A stretch of DNA of 64,000 bases. It comes from Streptomyces sp. NBC_01216 (GTDB lineage Bacteria > Actinomycetota > Actinomycetes > Streptomycetales > Streptomycetaceae). This document shows positions 23,542 through 33,080 of the stretch, in pieces; position 1 is the first letter of the stretch, and each line of letters starts with the position of its first letter. The stretch is from NCBI RefSeq assembly GCF_035994945.1, contig NZ_CP108677.1, positions 2,294,001 through 2,358,000 on the forward strand, given 5' to 3'. A program made the translations under genes and the position numbers. Under the pieces are notes generated by a model. It searched no databases. It was not told the origin of the DNA and saw nothing but the letters and a program-made list of their open reading frames with translations.

Positions 23542-25059
23542 TCACACGCCGGCGATGACCTCCGCCGCCGCCCGGCCGCAGACGCGTGCCGCGCCGTGCG
23601 TCGCGATGTGGAGGGCCCCCAGGGGCTTCGCCTGGTTCAGCCCCATCTCCACCACGACGGTGTCCGGACGGGCCGCGAGAAGGGCTTCCAGAGCCTCGGT
23701 CATCCAGGGGTGCCGATGGGCGTCGCGCACGACGGCGACGATCCCCCGCTCCCCCGCCGCGGCGAGGAGCGCGTCCACGGACGGCTCCGCGTACGAACCC
23801 GTCCCGGTGCCCGGCAGCAGCCGCTCCAGCTCGGCCGCGACCCCCCAGGGCGTCTCGTCGCCGACCGCGAAGTTGGCGGCCGACGCGAAGGAGGCGACAT
23901 AGGGAGCACGCGTCATCGGCGTGTACGCCCGCTCCCCCGTCGTCACCACCAGGGCCCGGCGGGCCGCGACGAGTCCGATGTCGGTGCCGGGCGCGGTCCC
24001 CTCCTGCACTTCCGCGCCCGGCCCCGAAACAGCCCCCCTGACCCGATGCGCCCGCGTCCAGGACGCCAGGGCGCGTACCCGCGCCGCGGCGTCGGCCAGC
24101 CGCTCCTCGGGCAGTTCGCCGGTCCGTACCGCACCGACCAGGGCGTCGCGCAGCGCGAGGACGGTGTCCTCGTCGGCCAGCCCGCCGCCGACACAGATGG
24201 CGTCGGCGCCCGCGGCGATCGCGAGGACGGAGCCGCGCTCGATGCCGTACGTCGACGCGATGGCCTGCATCTCCACGCCGTCGGTGACGATCAGCCCGTC
24301 GAAGCCCAGCTCCCGGCGCAGCAGACCGGTCAGGATCTGCGGGCTCAGGGTCGCCGGACGGTGCGGGTCGAGCGCGGGAAGCAGAATATGCGCGCTCATG
24401 ACCGCTTTGGAACCCGCCGCGATCGCGGCGCGGAAAGGTACCAGGTCACGGGCGTGCAGTGTGGCGAGGTCCACATCGATCCGGGGCAGCGCGTGGTGGG
24501 AGTCCACGTTGGTGTCGCCGTGACCGGGGAAGTGCTTGGTGCAGGCGGCGACGCCGGCGGCCTGGAGACCCTCGATGTAGGCCACGGTGTGACGCGCCAC
24601 CAGGCCCGGGTCGGACCCGAAGGCCCGGACTCCGATGACCGGGTTGTCGGCGTTGGCGTTCACGTCCGCGGAGGGGGCCCAGTTGAGGTCCACCCCGCAC
24701 GCGGCGAGCCTGCGGCCGAGCTCCTGGGCGACGGCCCGGGTCAGGTCCACGTCGTCGACGGAGCCGAGGGCGTAGCTGCCGGGAAAGGAGGAGCCCTGGC
24801 GGACCTCGAGGCGGGTGACGTCCCCGCCCTCCTCGTCGATGGCGACCAGGACGTCGTCCCGCTCGGCGCGCAGCTGGGCCGTGAGGGCGGCGAGCTGCTC
24901 GGGTGTCTCGATGTTCCGGCCGAACAGGCCGACCGAGGAGAGTCCCTCCCCGATACGGCGCAGCAGCCAGTCGGGTGCGGTGGTGCCGACGAAGCCCGGC
25001 TGGAGCACGGTGAGTGCGTCGCGGGTCAGGGTGTCGGCGCCGCGTACAAGTGTCGTCAT
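23542..25059 (-). CDS. Glycoside hydrolase family 3 beta-N-acetylglucosaminidase
   Basis: A 505-residue GH3 enzyme. The conserved KHFPGHGDTNVDSHHALP carries the NagZ-type His/Asp dyad, and VTDGVEMQAI contains the catalytic Asp nucleophile (TDGVEM). The C-terminal half is a GH3 alpha/beta/alpha sandwich. No signal peptide is seen, so it acts on imported chitobiose in the cytoplasm. It follows dasC by 8 bp in the dasA-dasB-dasC order, so imported disaccharide is split to N-acetylglucosamine. Start ATG 25059. Confidence 0.92.
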   Translation of the reverse strand: MTTLVRGADTLTRDALTVLQPGFVGTTAPDWLLRRIGEGLSSVGLFGRNIETPEQLAALTAQLRAERDDVLVAIDEEGGDVTRLEVRQGSSFPGSYALGSVDDVDLTRAVAQELGRRLAACGVDLNWAPSADVNANADNPVIGVRAFGSDPGLVARHTVAYIEGLQAAGVAACTKHFPGHGDTNVDSHHALPRIDVDLATLHARDLVPFRAAIAAGSKAVMSAHILLPALDPHRPATLSPQILTGLLRRELGFDGLIVTDGVEMQAIASTYGIERGSVLAIAAGADAICVGGGLADEDTVLALRDALVGAVRTGELPEERLADAAARVRALASWTRAHRVRGAVSGPGAEVQEGTAPGTDIGLVAARRALVVTTGERAYTPMTRAPYVASFASAANFAVGDETPWGVAAELERLLPGTGTGSYAEPSVDALLAAAGERGIVAVVRDAHRHPWMTEALEALLAARPDTVVVEMGLNQAKPLGALHIATHGAARVCGRAAAEVIAGV

Positions 25060-25067
25060 GGGGCGGC

Positions 25068-25949
25068 TTATCCCTTCACGGCGCCGGCCGTCAGACCCGC
25101 GGCCATCTTGCGCTGGACAAGGAGGAAGAGGATCACGATGGGAACGGCCATCATGGTGGAGCCCGCCATCATCGGGGCGTACTCGGTGCCGTTCTTCGTG
25201 ATGAAGTTGCCGAGCCAGACGGTGGCCGTCTGGTTCTGCTGGCTCATCAGCATCAGCGCGTAGAGGTACTCGTTCCACGCCTGGATGAAGCCGTAGACGG
25301 AGGTGGCGACCATGCCCGGGGCGAGCAGCGGGAAGACCACCCGGACGAAGGCGCCGGTGCGGGTGCAGCCGTCGACCTGCGCCGCCTCCTCCAGCTCCTT
25401 GGGGATGTTGACGATGAAGCCGCGCAGGGTCCACACCGTGAACGGGAGGATGAAGGTCAGGTACGTGATGATCAGACCGCTGAGCCGGTCGTACTGCCCG
25501 AGGTCGTTGAGCATCAGGAAGACCGGAATGATCATGGCGACGAGCGGGACCATCTGGACGGCGAGGATGCCGACGATCACGATCTTGCGGCCACGGAAGG
25601 CGAAGCGTGAGATCGCGAGCGCCGCCAGCATGCCGACCGTGATGCCGATCACGACGACGACCATCGACACCACGAGGCTGCGGCCGACCGGTCCCCAGAA
25701 GTCCGCGATGTCCAGGGCTCGCCGGAAGTTCTCCAGCGTGAAGGTGGAGGGGAAGAAGTGCGGGTCGGGGTCGATGGCGTCCTTGGCCGGCTTGAAGGCC
25801 GTGTTCACCATCCAGTAGACCGGGAAGCCGGCCGTGACGAAGACGAGCAGCCCGAGCAGGTTCCAGCCGAACTTGGACGTGCGGGGCCGCCTGCGGACGG
25901 GGGCCGCGGCGGGCTTGGACACGCCTGCCTCTGCGGTGGCGGAGCTCAC
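25068..25949 (-). CDS. dasC: Chitobiose ABC transporter permease DasC
   Basis: A 293-residue MalG-type sugar permease with six helices and the EAA loop IPKELEEAAQVDGCTRTGAF. It forms the channel with DasB for N,N'-diacetylchitobiose delivered by DasA. Start is GTG 25949, overlapping the dasB stop (GTGA). No ATPase gene is in the cluster; in Streptomyces the shared ATPase MsiK serves this importer from another locus (literature). Confidence 0.93.
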   Translation of the reverse strand: MSSATAEAGVSKPAAAPVRRRPRTSKFGWNLLGLLVFVTAGFPVYWMVNTAFKPAKDAIDPDPHFFPSTFTLENFRRALDIADFWGPVGRSLVVSMVVVVIGITVGMLAALAISRFAFRGRKIVIVGILAVQMVPLVAMIIPVFLMLNDLGQYDRLSGLIITYLTFILPFTVWTLRGFIVNIPKELEEAAQVDGCTRTGAFVRVVFPLLAPGMVATSVYGFIQAWNEYLYALMLMSQQNQTATVWLGNFITKNGTEYAPMMAGSTMMAVPIVILFLLVQRKMAAGLTAGAVKG

Positions 25950-26941
25950 TCCACTTCTCCGATCTTCAGCATCTGGCGCATGTACACGGCGACCACGCCG
26001 AGCAGCAGGACGACGGTGACGAGCGCGATCGCCGATCCGGTGCCGTAGTCGTTGACGACGAATGCCTTGTCGAACGAGTACGTGGTGAGGACCTGGAACT
26101 CGGCCTCGGGGTGGCCGTTGCGCATGACGTAGACCTGCGGGAAGACACCCATGTCCCAGATCACCGAGAGCGTCGTGAGCATGACGATGATCGGCTTGAG
26201 GATCGGCAGGGTGACGAAGCGGAAGACTCCCCAGGCCCCCGCGCCGTCGAGCCGGGCCGCCTCCTCGAGCTCCTTGGGCACCTGCGTGAGGCCGGCGCTG
26301 AGCGTGATCACGACGAAGGGAACGGCGCCCCAGACGACGAGGAGCACGATCACGGCGAGGCCCTGCGGGCCGCTGGCGAACCAGTTGTGGCCGATCATGT
26401 CGACGCCGGGCAGCTTGTCGATCAGCCAGTTCAGCACGCCGTAGTCGGCGTCGAAGAGCCACTTGAAGATGGCGGTAGCGACGATGATGGGCATGCCCCA
26501 GCTCGCCACCAGGACGATGTTGATGAGGAACTTGACCCAGCCGGAGACCCTCTGGAGCAGCAGCGCGATCAGCATGCCGAGGACCATGGTGAGCACCACG
26601 GCGCCGACCATGAAGACCACGGTGCGCAGGACGACGGTCCAGAACTCGCTGTCACCGAGGATCTTCGTGAAGTTGGCGAAGCCTGCCGACTCCGCCTCCT
26701 CGAAGCCCCAGAGCTGTGCCTGGCCGAATTTCTGGAAGGAGAGGGTGACCAGGCGTACGAGCGGGTACCCCAGCACGAGCAGCAGGACGAGCAGGCATGG
26801 CGCGAGCAGGAGCCACGGCACTCCCGCCCCGGTCGAGGTCCCCTTCTTCCCCGGTTTCCCGGGCGTACCGGCTGTGGAGCCGGATGGTGGCGATTGCCGC
26901 ACCGGCGGCACCTTCGCGGTGGTTGTCTCTGCGGCACTCAT
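25946..26941 (-). CDS. dasB: Chitobiose ABC transporter permease DasB
   Basis: A 331-residue MalF-type sugar permease. After a Pro/Gly/Lys-rich cytoplasmic N-terminus of about 40 residues come six helices, with the EAA loop VPKELEEAARLDGAGAWGVF. Start ATG 26941 is preceded by GAGGAG. It is separated from dasA by a strong hairpin and overlaps dasC. Confidence 0.93.
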   Translation of the reverse strand: MSAAETTTAKVPPVRQSPPSGSTAGTPGKPGKKGTSTGAGVPWLLLAPCLLVLLLVLGYPLVRLVTLSFQKFGQAQLWGFEEAESAGFANFTKILGDSEFWTVVLRTVVFMVGAVVLTMVLGMLIALLLQRVSGWVKFLINIVLVASWGMPIIVATAIFKWLFDADYGVLNWLIDKLPGVDMIGHNWFASGPQGLAVIVLLVVWGAVPFVVITLSAGLTQVPKELEEAARLDGAGAWGVFRFVTLPILKPIIVMLTTLSVIWDMGVFPQVYVMRNGHPEAEFQVLTTYSFDKAFVVNDYGTGSAIALVTVVLLLGVVAVYMRQMLKIGEVE

Positions 26942-26978
26942 CCCGTGCTCCTCAGCGATCCCTCTCCTGCGTACGGGC

Positions 26979-27015
26979 GGCAGGGCCCCGTCGACCAAGG
27001 TGACGGGGCCCTGCC
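26979..27015 (-). terminator. Intercistronic hairpin between dasA and dasB
   Basis: A perfect 14-bp stem (26979-26992 and 27002-27015) with a 9-base loop, 6 bp after the dasA stop. It likely attenuates read-through so that the binding protein is made in excess over the permeases. Confidence 0.8.
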
Positions 27016-27021
27016 CTCAGG

Positions 27022-28305
27022 TCACTTGGTGTTGATGACCTTGTCGATGGCCGCGTCCGCTTCCTGAGCGGCCAGCTCCACCGACTTCTTGCCGTTGGCG
27101 ATGTCGACGAGCATCGTCTTGAGGATCTGCGCCTTCTCGACCTGACCCCAGCCCGGGGCGGTCGGGACGAACCAGCTGGACTCGGCCGCGGTGGCGGCGA
27201 CCGTGGTGGCCGGGTCGCTCTTCAGCGGGGCGAGGTCCGCCTTGTTGTTGGGCAGGTTGCCCTTGGCGATGAGGCCCTTCTGGCCCTCGGCGCCGGTGAA
27301 GGCGGCGATCCACTCGGCGGCGACGCCCTGCGCCTTGGACTTGACCGGGATGGCCAGGTCCGAGCCGCCGAGGAAGACCGGGAGGTTCTTGCCGGACGGG
27401 CCGGGCATGACGAAGTTCTCGAGCTTGTCGGCGAGGCCGCCGACCTTGTCGTTCTCCGGGCCCGCCGCGACGGAGCCCTCCCAGCCGGCGGCGAAGATCG
27501 CCGCGGACTTGCCCTGACCGAAGACGACGGGACGGTCGGACTCGTCCTTCGTCTTGTCACCGTGCATGTACTTGTCGACGATGTTCTTGTACTCGGTGAG
27601 GCCCTTGACGGACTCCGGCGAGGACAGGTTCGCCTTCCAGGTCTCGCCCTCCTGCTTGGCGATCGAGCCGCCCTGCTCGTAGACGAAGGACATGGCCGCG
27701 TACCAGTCCGGCGAGGGCTGGTACCAGGCGCTGAACTTGTCGCCCTTCTTCTTCTGGATGGCGTCCAGGGCGGCGGTCAGCTCGGCCCAGGTCTTCGGGG
27801 CCTCCTTCACGCCCGCCTCGGCGGCGATGTCCTTGCGCCAGGTGCCCACCCGGCCACCGGCGTAGTAGGGGACGCCGTAGGTCTTGCCGTTGTAGGTGAC
27901 CGAGTCCTTGAGCGCGTCGAGCCACTTGTCGGAGTTCTCGAACTTCGACGGGTCGACCGTGGCGAAGGCACCCTTGGCCATGTAGCTGATCATCTCGGAG
28001 TTGCCCATTTCGACAACGTCCGGGGCCTTGTCCGTGGCGAGCACCGCGTCGAGCTTGGTGTTCTTGTCCGGCCAGCCGTAGTACTCGTGCTTGATCTTGA
28101 TGCCGGGGTGCTTCTCGGCCACCGCGTCATCGGCGGCCTTGACCAGATCCGGCCAGTTGTTCTGGGCGTCGACCGTCAGCCAGACGGTGAGCTCCTTGAC
28201 CTCGCTGCCGGCCTTGTCTCCGCCCTTGTCGTCGGAGCCACCACACGCGGCAATGCTGACCATCATGCCCGCGACGCCGATCGCCGCGATGAGCTTGCGC
28301 TTCAC
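27022..28305 (-). CDS. dasA: Chitobiose-binding lipoprotein DasA
   Basis: A 427-residue extracellular solute-binding lipoprotein. The lipobox is SIAAC with Cys21, following MKRKLIAAIGVAG. The mature part is a family 1 sugar-binding protein with motifs such as LTVWLTVDAQNNWPDL and AALDAIQKKKGDKF. It binds chitobiose and passes it to DasBC (literature). Two dre sites lie about 90-130 bp upstream, so expression is under DasR. It is divergent from dasR. Confidence 0.95.
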   Translation of the reverse strand: MKRKLIAAIGVAGMMVSIAACGGSDDKGGDKAGSEVKELTVWLTVDAQNNWPDLVKAADDAVAEKHPGIKIKHEYYGWPDKNTKLDAVLATDKAPDVVEMGNSEMISYMAKGAFATVDPSKFENSDKWLDALKDSVTYNGKTYGVPYYAGGRVGTWRKDIAAEAGVKEAPKTWAELTAALDAIQKKKGDKFSAWYQPSPDWYAAMSFVYEQGGSIAKQEGETWKANLSSPESVKGLTEYKNIVDKYMHGDKTKDESDRPVVFGQGKSAAIFAAGWEGSVAAGPENDKVGGLADKLENFVMPGPSGKNLPVFLGGSDLAIPVKSKAQGVAAEWIAAFTGAEGQKGLIAKGNLPNNKADLAPLKSDPATTVAATAAESSWFVPTAPGWGQVEKAQILKTMLVDIANGKKSVELAAQEADAAIDKVINTK

Positions 28306-28393
28306 GCCACCCTCCTCAGGGATGCCTGCAACCCCTGCCCACCGCGCGAAGACATACGTCGGGTAGTGCTCGTGGGGCTGGGACCTGGTCTTT

Positions 28394-28409
28394 AATGGTT
28401 TAGACCAGT
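28394..28409. promoter_or_regulatory. DasR operator (dre) proximal to dasA
   Basis: TGGTTTAGACCA (28396-28407) matches the dre core at 11 of 12 positions. It is 89 bp upstream of dasA and 145 bp upstream of dasR. Confidence 0.85.
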
Positions 28410-28416
28410 ACCCGGA

Positions 28417-28432
28417 GCTTGGCCTAGACCTT
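28417..28432. promoter_or_regulatory. Second, weaker dre-like site
   Basis: TTGGCCTAGACCTT (28419-28432) keeps the CTAGACC core but has lost some outer positions. Its centre is 24 bp from that of the first site, so cooperative binding is plausible. Confidence 0.5.
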
Positions 28433-28542
28433 TAGGGGTGTCAAGGGTGTATAAGAAGGGCAGTCGGGTCCGTTATCGGACCGACACCTGAGGGAGGGCG
28501 ACGACCCGTGACCGGTCCGTGCCACCATGTGAGCCGCTATAG

Positions 28543-29355
<813 letters not shown>

Positions 29356-29460
29356 TTCCGGCCACGTCCCCCCGCCGCCGGCCCGGCCCGCCGCACTGCC
29401 GGTCACCGACCGGGCCGACCGGCGGCGGGCGGCGGGGAATCCGCCACATCGGCGTGAACC

Positions 29461-29497
29461 AGTGCCCCGGCACATCCGTGAGGAGTGTCGGGGCACT
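29461..29497 (+). terminator. dasR terminator
   Basis: A 13-bp stem with one G-U pair (29461-29473 and 29485-29497), about 105 bp after the stop. A GC-rich imperfect stem around 29368-29430 is nearer but less regular. Confidence 0.6.
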
Positions 29498-29647
29498 GCC
29501 GCACCTCCGCGTCGCGCCACCCCGCCGCATCCGGCGGTTTCCGCCCGTCATCCGGGCAGGGGTTTCGCGGAGCGAGACGGTCCCCTAGATTGCACGCGCG
29601 ATTACCCAGGTGATCAATGGTGTTCAGCGAGGGGACGGAGTCGCCAG

Positions 29648-29899
29648 ATGTCGGAAGTGACGCAGGACAAACCACCGGTCGTGACACCCCTACGGGTGGT
29701 CGTGGCCCTCTGTCTGCTCGCGCCCTTCGTGGCGATGCTCTGGGTGAGCTCGTACGCGAGGATCGAGCCGACCTTCGCCGGCATCCCGTTCTTCTACTGG
29801 TACCAGATGTCCTGGGTGGTCGTCTCCACCGTGCTGACGGTCATCGCGTACAAGCTGTGGCAGCGTGACCAGCGCGCCCGCAAGGGGGGTTCCCGATGA
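29648..29899 (+). CDS. DUF3311 small membrane protein, symporter partner
   Basis: An 83-residue protein with two membrane helices (VVVALCLLAPFVAMLWV and FFYWYQMSWVVVSTVLTVIAY) and a basic C-terminus, matching the DUF3311 family. Such proteins nearly always precede an SSS-family symporter and are presumed accessory subunits. Its stop overlaps the ATG of that symporter (ATGA). Start ATG 29648. Confidence 0.87.
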   Translation: MSEVTQDKPPVVTPLRVVVALCLLAPFVAMLWVSSYARIEPTFAGIPFFYWYQMSWVVVSTVLTVIAYKLWQRDQRARKGGSR

Positions 29900-31515
29900 A
29901 GGACGGCGTGAACGGTGTCGCCCTCGGCGTCTTCGTCTTCTTCTTCGTGGCCGTCACGGTCATGGGCTTCCTCGCCGCGCGCTGGCGCAAGGCCGAGAAC
30001 GAGCACAGCCTCGACGAGTGGGGCCTGGGCGGCCGTTCGTTCGGCACCTGGGTGACCTGGTTCCTGCTGGGCGGCGACCTCTACACCGCGTACACCTTCG
30101 TCGCCGTCCCGGCCGCCATCTACGCGGCGGGCGCGGCCGGCTTCTTCGCCGTGCCGTACACGATCCTCGTCTACCCGCTGATCTTCACCTTCCTGCCCCG
30201 CCTGTGGTCGGTGTCCCACAAGCACGGCTACGTCACCACATCGGACTTCGTCCGCGGCCGGTTCGGCTCCAAGGGCCTGTCGCTGGCGGTCGCCCTCACC
30301 GGCATCCTCGCCACCATGCCCTACATCGCGCTCCAGCTGGTCGGCATCCAGGCCGTCCTGGACGTGATGGGCGTGGGCGGCGAGACCACGCACTGGTTCG
30401 TCAAGGACCTTCCGCTGCTCATCGCCTTCGGTGTCCTCGCGGCGTACACCTACTCCTCGGGCCTGCGCGCCCCAGCGTTGATCGCCTTCGTCAAGGACAC
30501 GCTGATCTACATCGTCATCGCGGTGGCGATCATCTACATCCCGATCAAGCTGGGCGGCTTCGGCGAGATCTTCGCCAGGGCCGGCGAGACGTACGCCACG
30601 GTCAACCCCGTCACGGGCAAACCGCGCGGCGCGCTGGTACCGGGCGAGATGGGCCAGTGGGGCTACGCGACGCTGGCGCTCGGCTCGGCGCTGGCGCTCT
30701 TCATGTACCCGCACTCGATCACGGCGACGCTCTCCTCGCGCAGCCGTGACGTCATCCGCCGCAACACCACGATCCTGCCGCTCTACTCGCTGATGCTGGG
30801 GCTGCTCGCGCTGCTCGGCTTCATGGCGATCGCGGCGGGCGTCAAGGTCGGCAACGCCCAGCTGGCCATCCCGCAGCTCTTCGAGAACATGTTCCCCGAC
30901 TGGTTCGCGGGCGTCGCCTTCGCCGCCATCGGCATCGGCGCGCTGGTGCCGGCGGCGATCATGTCGATCGCCGCGGCCAATCTCTTCACCCGCAACATCT
31001 ACAAGGACTTCCTGAAACCGGACGCCACGCCACAGCAGCAGACCAAGGTGTCCAAGCTGGTGTCGCTGCTGGTCAAGGTCGGCGCGCTGGTCTTCGTCCT
31101 GACCATGGACAAGACCGTGGCGATCAACTTCCAGCTGCTCGGCGGCATCTGGATCCTCCAGACCCTGCCGGCACTGGTCGGCGGCCTGTTCACCCGCTGG
31201 TTCCACCGCTGGGCCCTGCTGGCGGGCTGGGCGGTCGGCATGGTGTACGGCACGGCGGCGGCCTACGGCGTGGCGAGTCCGACACAGAAGCACTTCGGCG
31301 GCTCCTCCGCCGAGATCCCCGGCATCGGCGAGATCGGCTACATCGGCCTCACCGCCTTCGTGCTCAACGTGGTGGTGACCGTCGTCCTGACCTTCGTCCT
31401 CAAGGCGGTCAAGGCTCCCGAGGGCGTGGACGAGACCTCTCCCTCGGACTACACCGCGGACGCCGGCGAGCCGGGCGTGCGGGCCGAACTGGCGAAGGCC
31501 GGCCCCGGCCGCTGA
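29896..31515 (+). CDS. Sodium:solute symporter (SSS), monocarboxylate type
   Basis: A 539-residue transporter with about 13 helices. The opening (FFFVAVTVMGFLAARWRKAE, DEWGLGGRSFGTWVTWFLLGG in part) and the core segments PALIAFVKDTLIYIVIAVA and FAAIGIGALVPAAIMSIAAAN are typical of the MctP/ActP-like branch that takes up acetate, pyruvate or propionate with sodium. The substrate is not determined. Co-transcribed with the DUF3311 gene. Confidence 0.9.
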   Translation: MKDGVNGVALGVFVFFFVAVTVMGFLAARWRKAENEHSLDEWGLGGRSFGTWVTWFLLGGDLYTAYTFVAVPAAIYAAGAAGFFAVPYTILVYPLIFTFLPRLWSVSHKHGYVTTSDFVRGRFGSKGLSLAVALTGILATMPYIALQLVGIQAVLDVMGVGGETTHWFVKDLPLLIAFGVLAAYTYSSGLRAPALIAFVKDTLIYIVIAVAIIYIPIKLGGFGEIFARAGETYATVNPVTGKPRGALVPGEMGQWGYATLALGSALALFMYPHSITATLSSRSRDVIRRNTTILPLYSLMLGLLALLGFMAIAAGVKVGNAQLAIPQLFENMFPDWFAGVAFAAIGIGALVPAAIMSIAAANLFTRNIYKDFLKPDATPQQQTKVSKLVSLLVKVGALVFVLTMDKTVAINFQLLGGIWILQTLPALVGGLFTRWFHRWALLAGWAVGMVYGTAAAYGVASPTQKHFGGSSAEIPGIGEIGYIGLTAFVLNVVVTVVLTFVLKAVKAPEGVDETSPSDYTADAGEPGVRAELAKAGPGR

Positions 31516-31542
31516 CCCGCGCCGTCGCCCGCGAGGCGCCGG

Positions 31543-31580
31543 AGGCCGCCGCGATCCCCCACGGAATCACGCGGCGGCCT
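31543..31580 (+). terminator. Symporter operon terminator
   Basis: AGGCCGCCGCG (31543-31553) pairs perfectly with CGCGGCGGCCT (31570-31580), 27 bp after the stop. Confidence 0.85.
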
Positions 31581-31610
31581 TCGTCACGCACAGACATACG
31601 CACAGGCACG

Positions 31611-31638
31611 CGCATACGCATACGCATACGCATACGCA
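31611..31638. repeat. CGCATA hexanucleotide microsatellite
   Basis: Four tandem copies of CGCATA plus a partial CGCA, directly before the ribosome-binding site and start (31650) of the lipoprotein gene. Similar degenerate copies (GACATACGCACAGGCACG) precede it. Confidence 0.85.
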
Positions 31639-31649
31639 AGGATGTTCGC

Positions 31650-32246
31650 ATGAGAACCGTCCCGCGCCTCGCCCACCTCGCCGTGGCACCCCTCGCGCTC
31701 GCCCTCACCGGCTGTGGTACGGAGCGCCTCGGCGCCTCGCCCCCCGACCACGCTGAACTCGTGGCACGCGCCTCGGCGGCCCAGACCCGTGTCGAGCACG
31801 TGTACGTCACCGAGGCGGAGGGATTCACCCTCGCACGGCAGTCGGCGGGAGTCATCGGCGACGACGGCTTCCGGCTCACGTACGTCGCGAAGGACGGAGC
31901 GCGGCTCACCCTGTCCGCGGAGCGGCAGCCGTTCACCGACAAGGACTGCTCCGCTCCGTCCCAGGGCGAGACCTGCGCGCGGGAGGACGGGAGCTGGTAC
32001 CGCCACTCCGCGTACGGACACACCTACGTGCGCAACGAGGGCGCGCTTCGCATCACGCTCGGCGCGCCGCTCTCGGTGTCCAGGGAGACACTGCGTGAGA
32101 CCGCCGCGCGGGCCCACCGCGCCGACGACGCCGAACTGGACGCCGTGCTGCCCGAGGAGACCGGCCCCCGGATACCCGTCGAACGCGGAGACCTGCCGCC
32201 CGAGGGCGACGGGGCGCCGGACAACTCGGTGGGCGTGGGCGGGTGA
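31650..32246 (+). CDS. Putative lipoprotein, unknown function
   Basis: A 198-residue secreted lipoprotein. The signal is MRTVPRLAHLAVAPLALALTGC with lipobox ALTGC at Cys22 (quoted in two parts: MRTVPRLAHL, ALALTGC). The mature part has two Cys in KDCSAPSQGETCARE that may form a disulfide, and a Glu/Pro/Gly-rich acidic tail. No family is recognised. The stop overlaps the GTG start of the GNAT gene. The upstream microsatellite could influence its expression. Confidence 0.82.
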   Translation: MRTVPRLAHLAVAPLALALTGCGTERLGASPPDHAELVARASAAQTRVEHVYVTEAEGFTLARQSAGVIGDDGFRLTYVAKDGARLTLSAERQPFTDKDCSAPSQGETCAREDGSWYRHSAYGHTYVRNEGALRITLGAPLSVSRETLRETAARAHRADDAELDAVLPEETGPRIPVERGDLPPEGDGAPDNSVGVGG

Positions 32247-32773
32247 CGGACATCGGACCACACCGATGGGACATCAGGATCCGAGTGGCACGGCCCGAGG
32301 AGTACGAGGCTCTGGGCGAGCTCACCGCGCGGGCCTGTCTCGACGACGGGCACCTCGACTTCGGTGTGCACGACGCGTACCTCGATGTGCTGAGGGACGT
32401 GCCCCGGCGGGCCGCCGAGGCCGAGGTGCTGGTCGCACTGGACGGCGCGGGCCGGCCGGCCGGGGGCGTGACCTTCGTCTCGGGCCCCACCAGTCCGTGG
32501 GCCGACATCGCCCGGGAGGGCGAGGCGGAGTTCCGGATGCTCGCCGTCTCCGCGGACGCCCGTGGCCGGGGCGTCGGAGAGTCGCTCGTTCGGGCCTGTG
32601 TGGAGCGGGCGCGGGCGACACCGGGATGCCGACGCGTGGTGCTCTCCACCCAGCCGGGCATGACCTCCGCGCACCGCGTGTACGAGCGGCTGGGCTTCGT
32701 CCGCACCCCCGGACGGGACTGGGAGCCGATCCCGGGACTGGTGGAACTGCGCACTTACGCCCTGGAGCTGTGA
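32243..32773 (+). CDS. GNAT family N-acetyltransferase
   Basis: A 176-residue acetyltransferase. The acetyl-CoA site is in FRMLAVSADARGRGVGESLV with the R/Q-x-x-G-x-G/A pattern RGRGVG, and the C-terminal motif MTSAHRVYERLGFVRTPGRD is standard for GNATs acting on small amines or amino acids. Start is GTG 32243, overlapping the lipoprotein stop. Acceptor unknown. Confidence 0.88.
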   Translation: MTDIGPHRWDIRIRVARPEEYEALGELTARACLDDGHLDFGVHDAYLDVLRDVPRRAAEAEVLVALDGAGRPAGGVTFVSGPTSPWADIAREGEAEFRMLAVSADARGRGVGESLVRACVERARATPGCRRVVLSTQPGMTSAHRVYERLGFVRTPGRDWEPIPGLVELRTYALEL

Positions 32774-32784
32774 ACAGGTAGCGA

Positions 32785-32829
32785 CACAACATGTGGGGGG
32801 TGTCCTGCGGGGCGCCCCCCACATGTATG
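32785..32829. promoter_or_regulatory. Paired NrdR-box-like elements upstream of nrdA
   Basis: Two ACATGT-centred boxes, in ACACAACATGTGG (from 32785) and CCCACATGTATGC (to 32829), have centres 32 bp apart, as expected for tandem NrdR boxes on one face of DNA. The G6 and C6 flanks also make a perfect 12-bp hairpin (32789-32800 and 32815-32826), which may terminate the GNAT transcript. NrdR itself is encoded elsewhere. Confidence 0.6.
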
Positions 32830-32838
32830 CTCATGCTC

Positions 32839-32940
32839 GCTGTCGCCGCAGGGGAATCCGGTGGAAGTCCGGAACTGTCCCGCAACGGTGTGCTTTTGGC
32901 GCTTTCGTCCGCCAGGTGAGTCCGAAGACCTGCCGACAGC
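32839..32940 (+). ncRNA. Adenosylcobalamin riboswitch controlling nrdAB
   Basis: A cobalamin-family aptamer: P1 stem GCTGTCG (32839-32845) with CGACAGC (32934-32940), then GGGGAATCCGGTGGAAGTCC, CTGTCCCGCAACGGT, and the conserved 3' part AGTCCGAAGACCTGCC. An 8-bp hairpin, GCACCCGG/CCGGGTGC (32941-32948 and 32959-32966), follows at once and is the likely expression platform. In Streptomyces B12 shuts off class Ia ribonucleotide reductase when the B12-dependent class II enzyme can work (literature). Confidence 0.93.
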
Positions 32941-33080
32941 GCACCCGGTCCGTCCGTTCCGGGTGCCACAGACGTCCGGGCCTCGCGGAGTGGGCCGGCG
33001 GCGGCACACCCCTGCCCGTGGGTGCCCGTCTGCCCGCCTTCCCCCCGTCGGCCCCGAGCCGAGCGAGGGAGAGCCCCCAC

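Noticed and set aside
23596..25263. Plus-strand frame of 555 codons opposite the GH3 gene
   Set aside because: Gly/Val/Asp/Arg-rich antisense frame typical of high-GC shadows; the GH3 frame has catalytic motifs.
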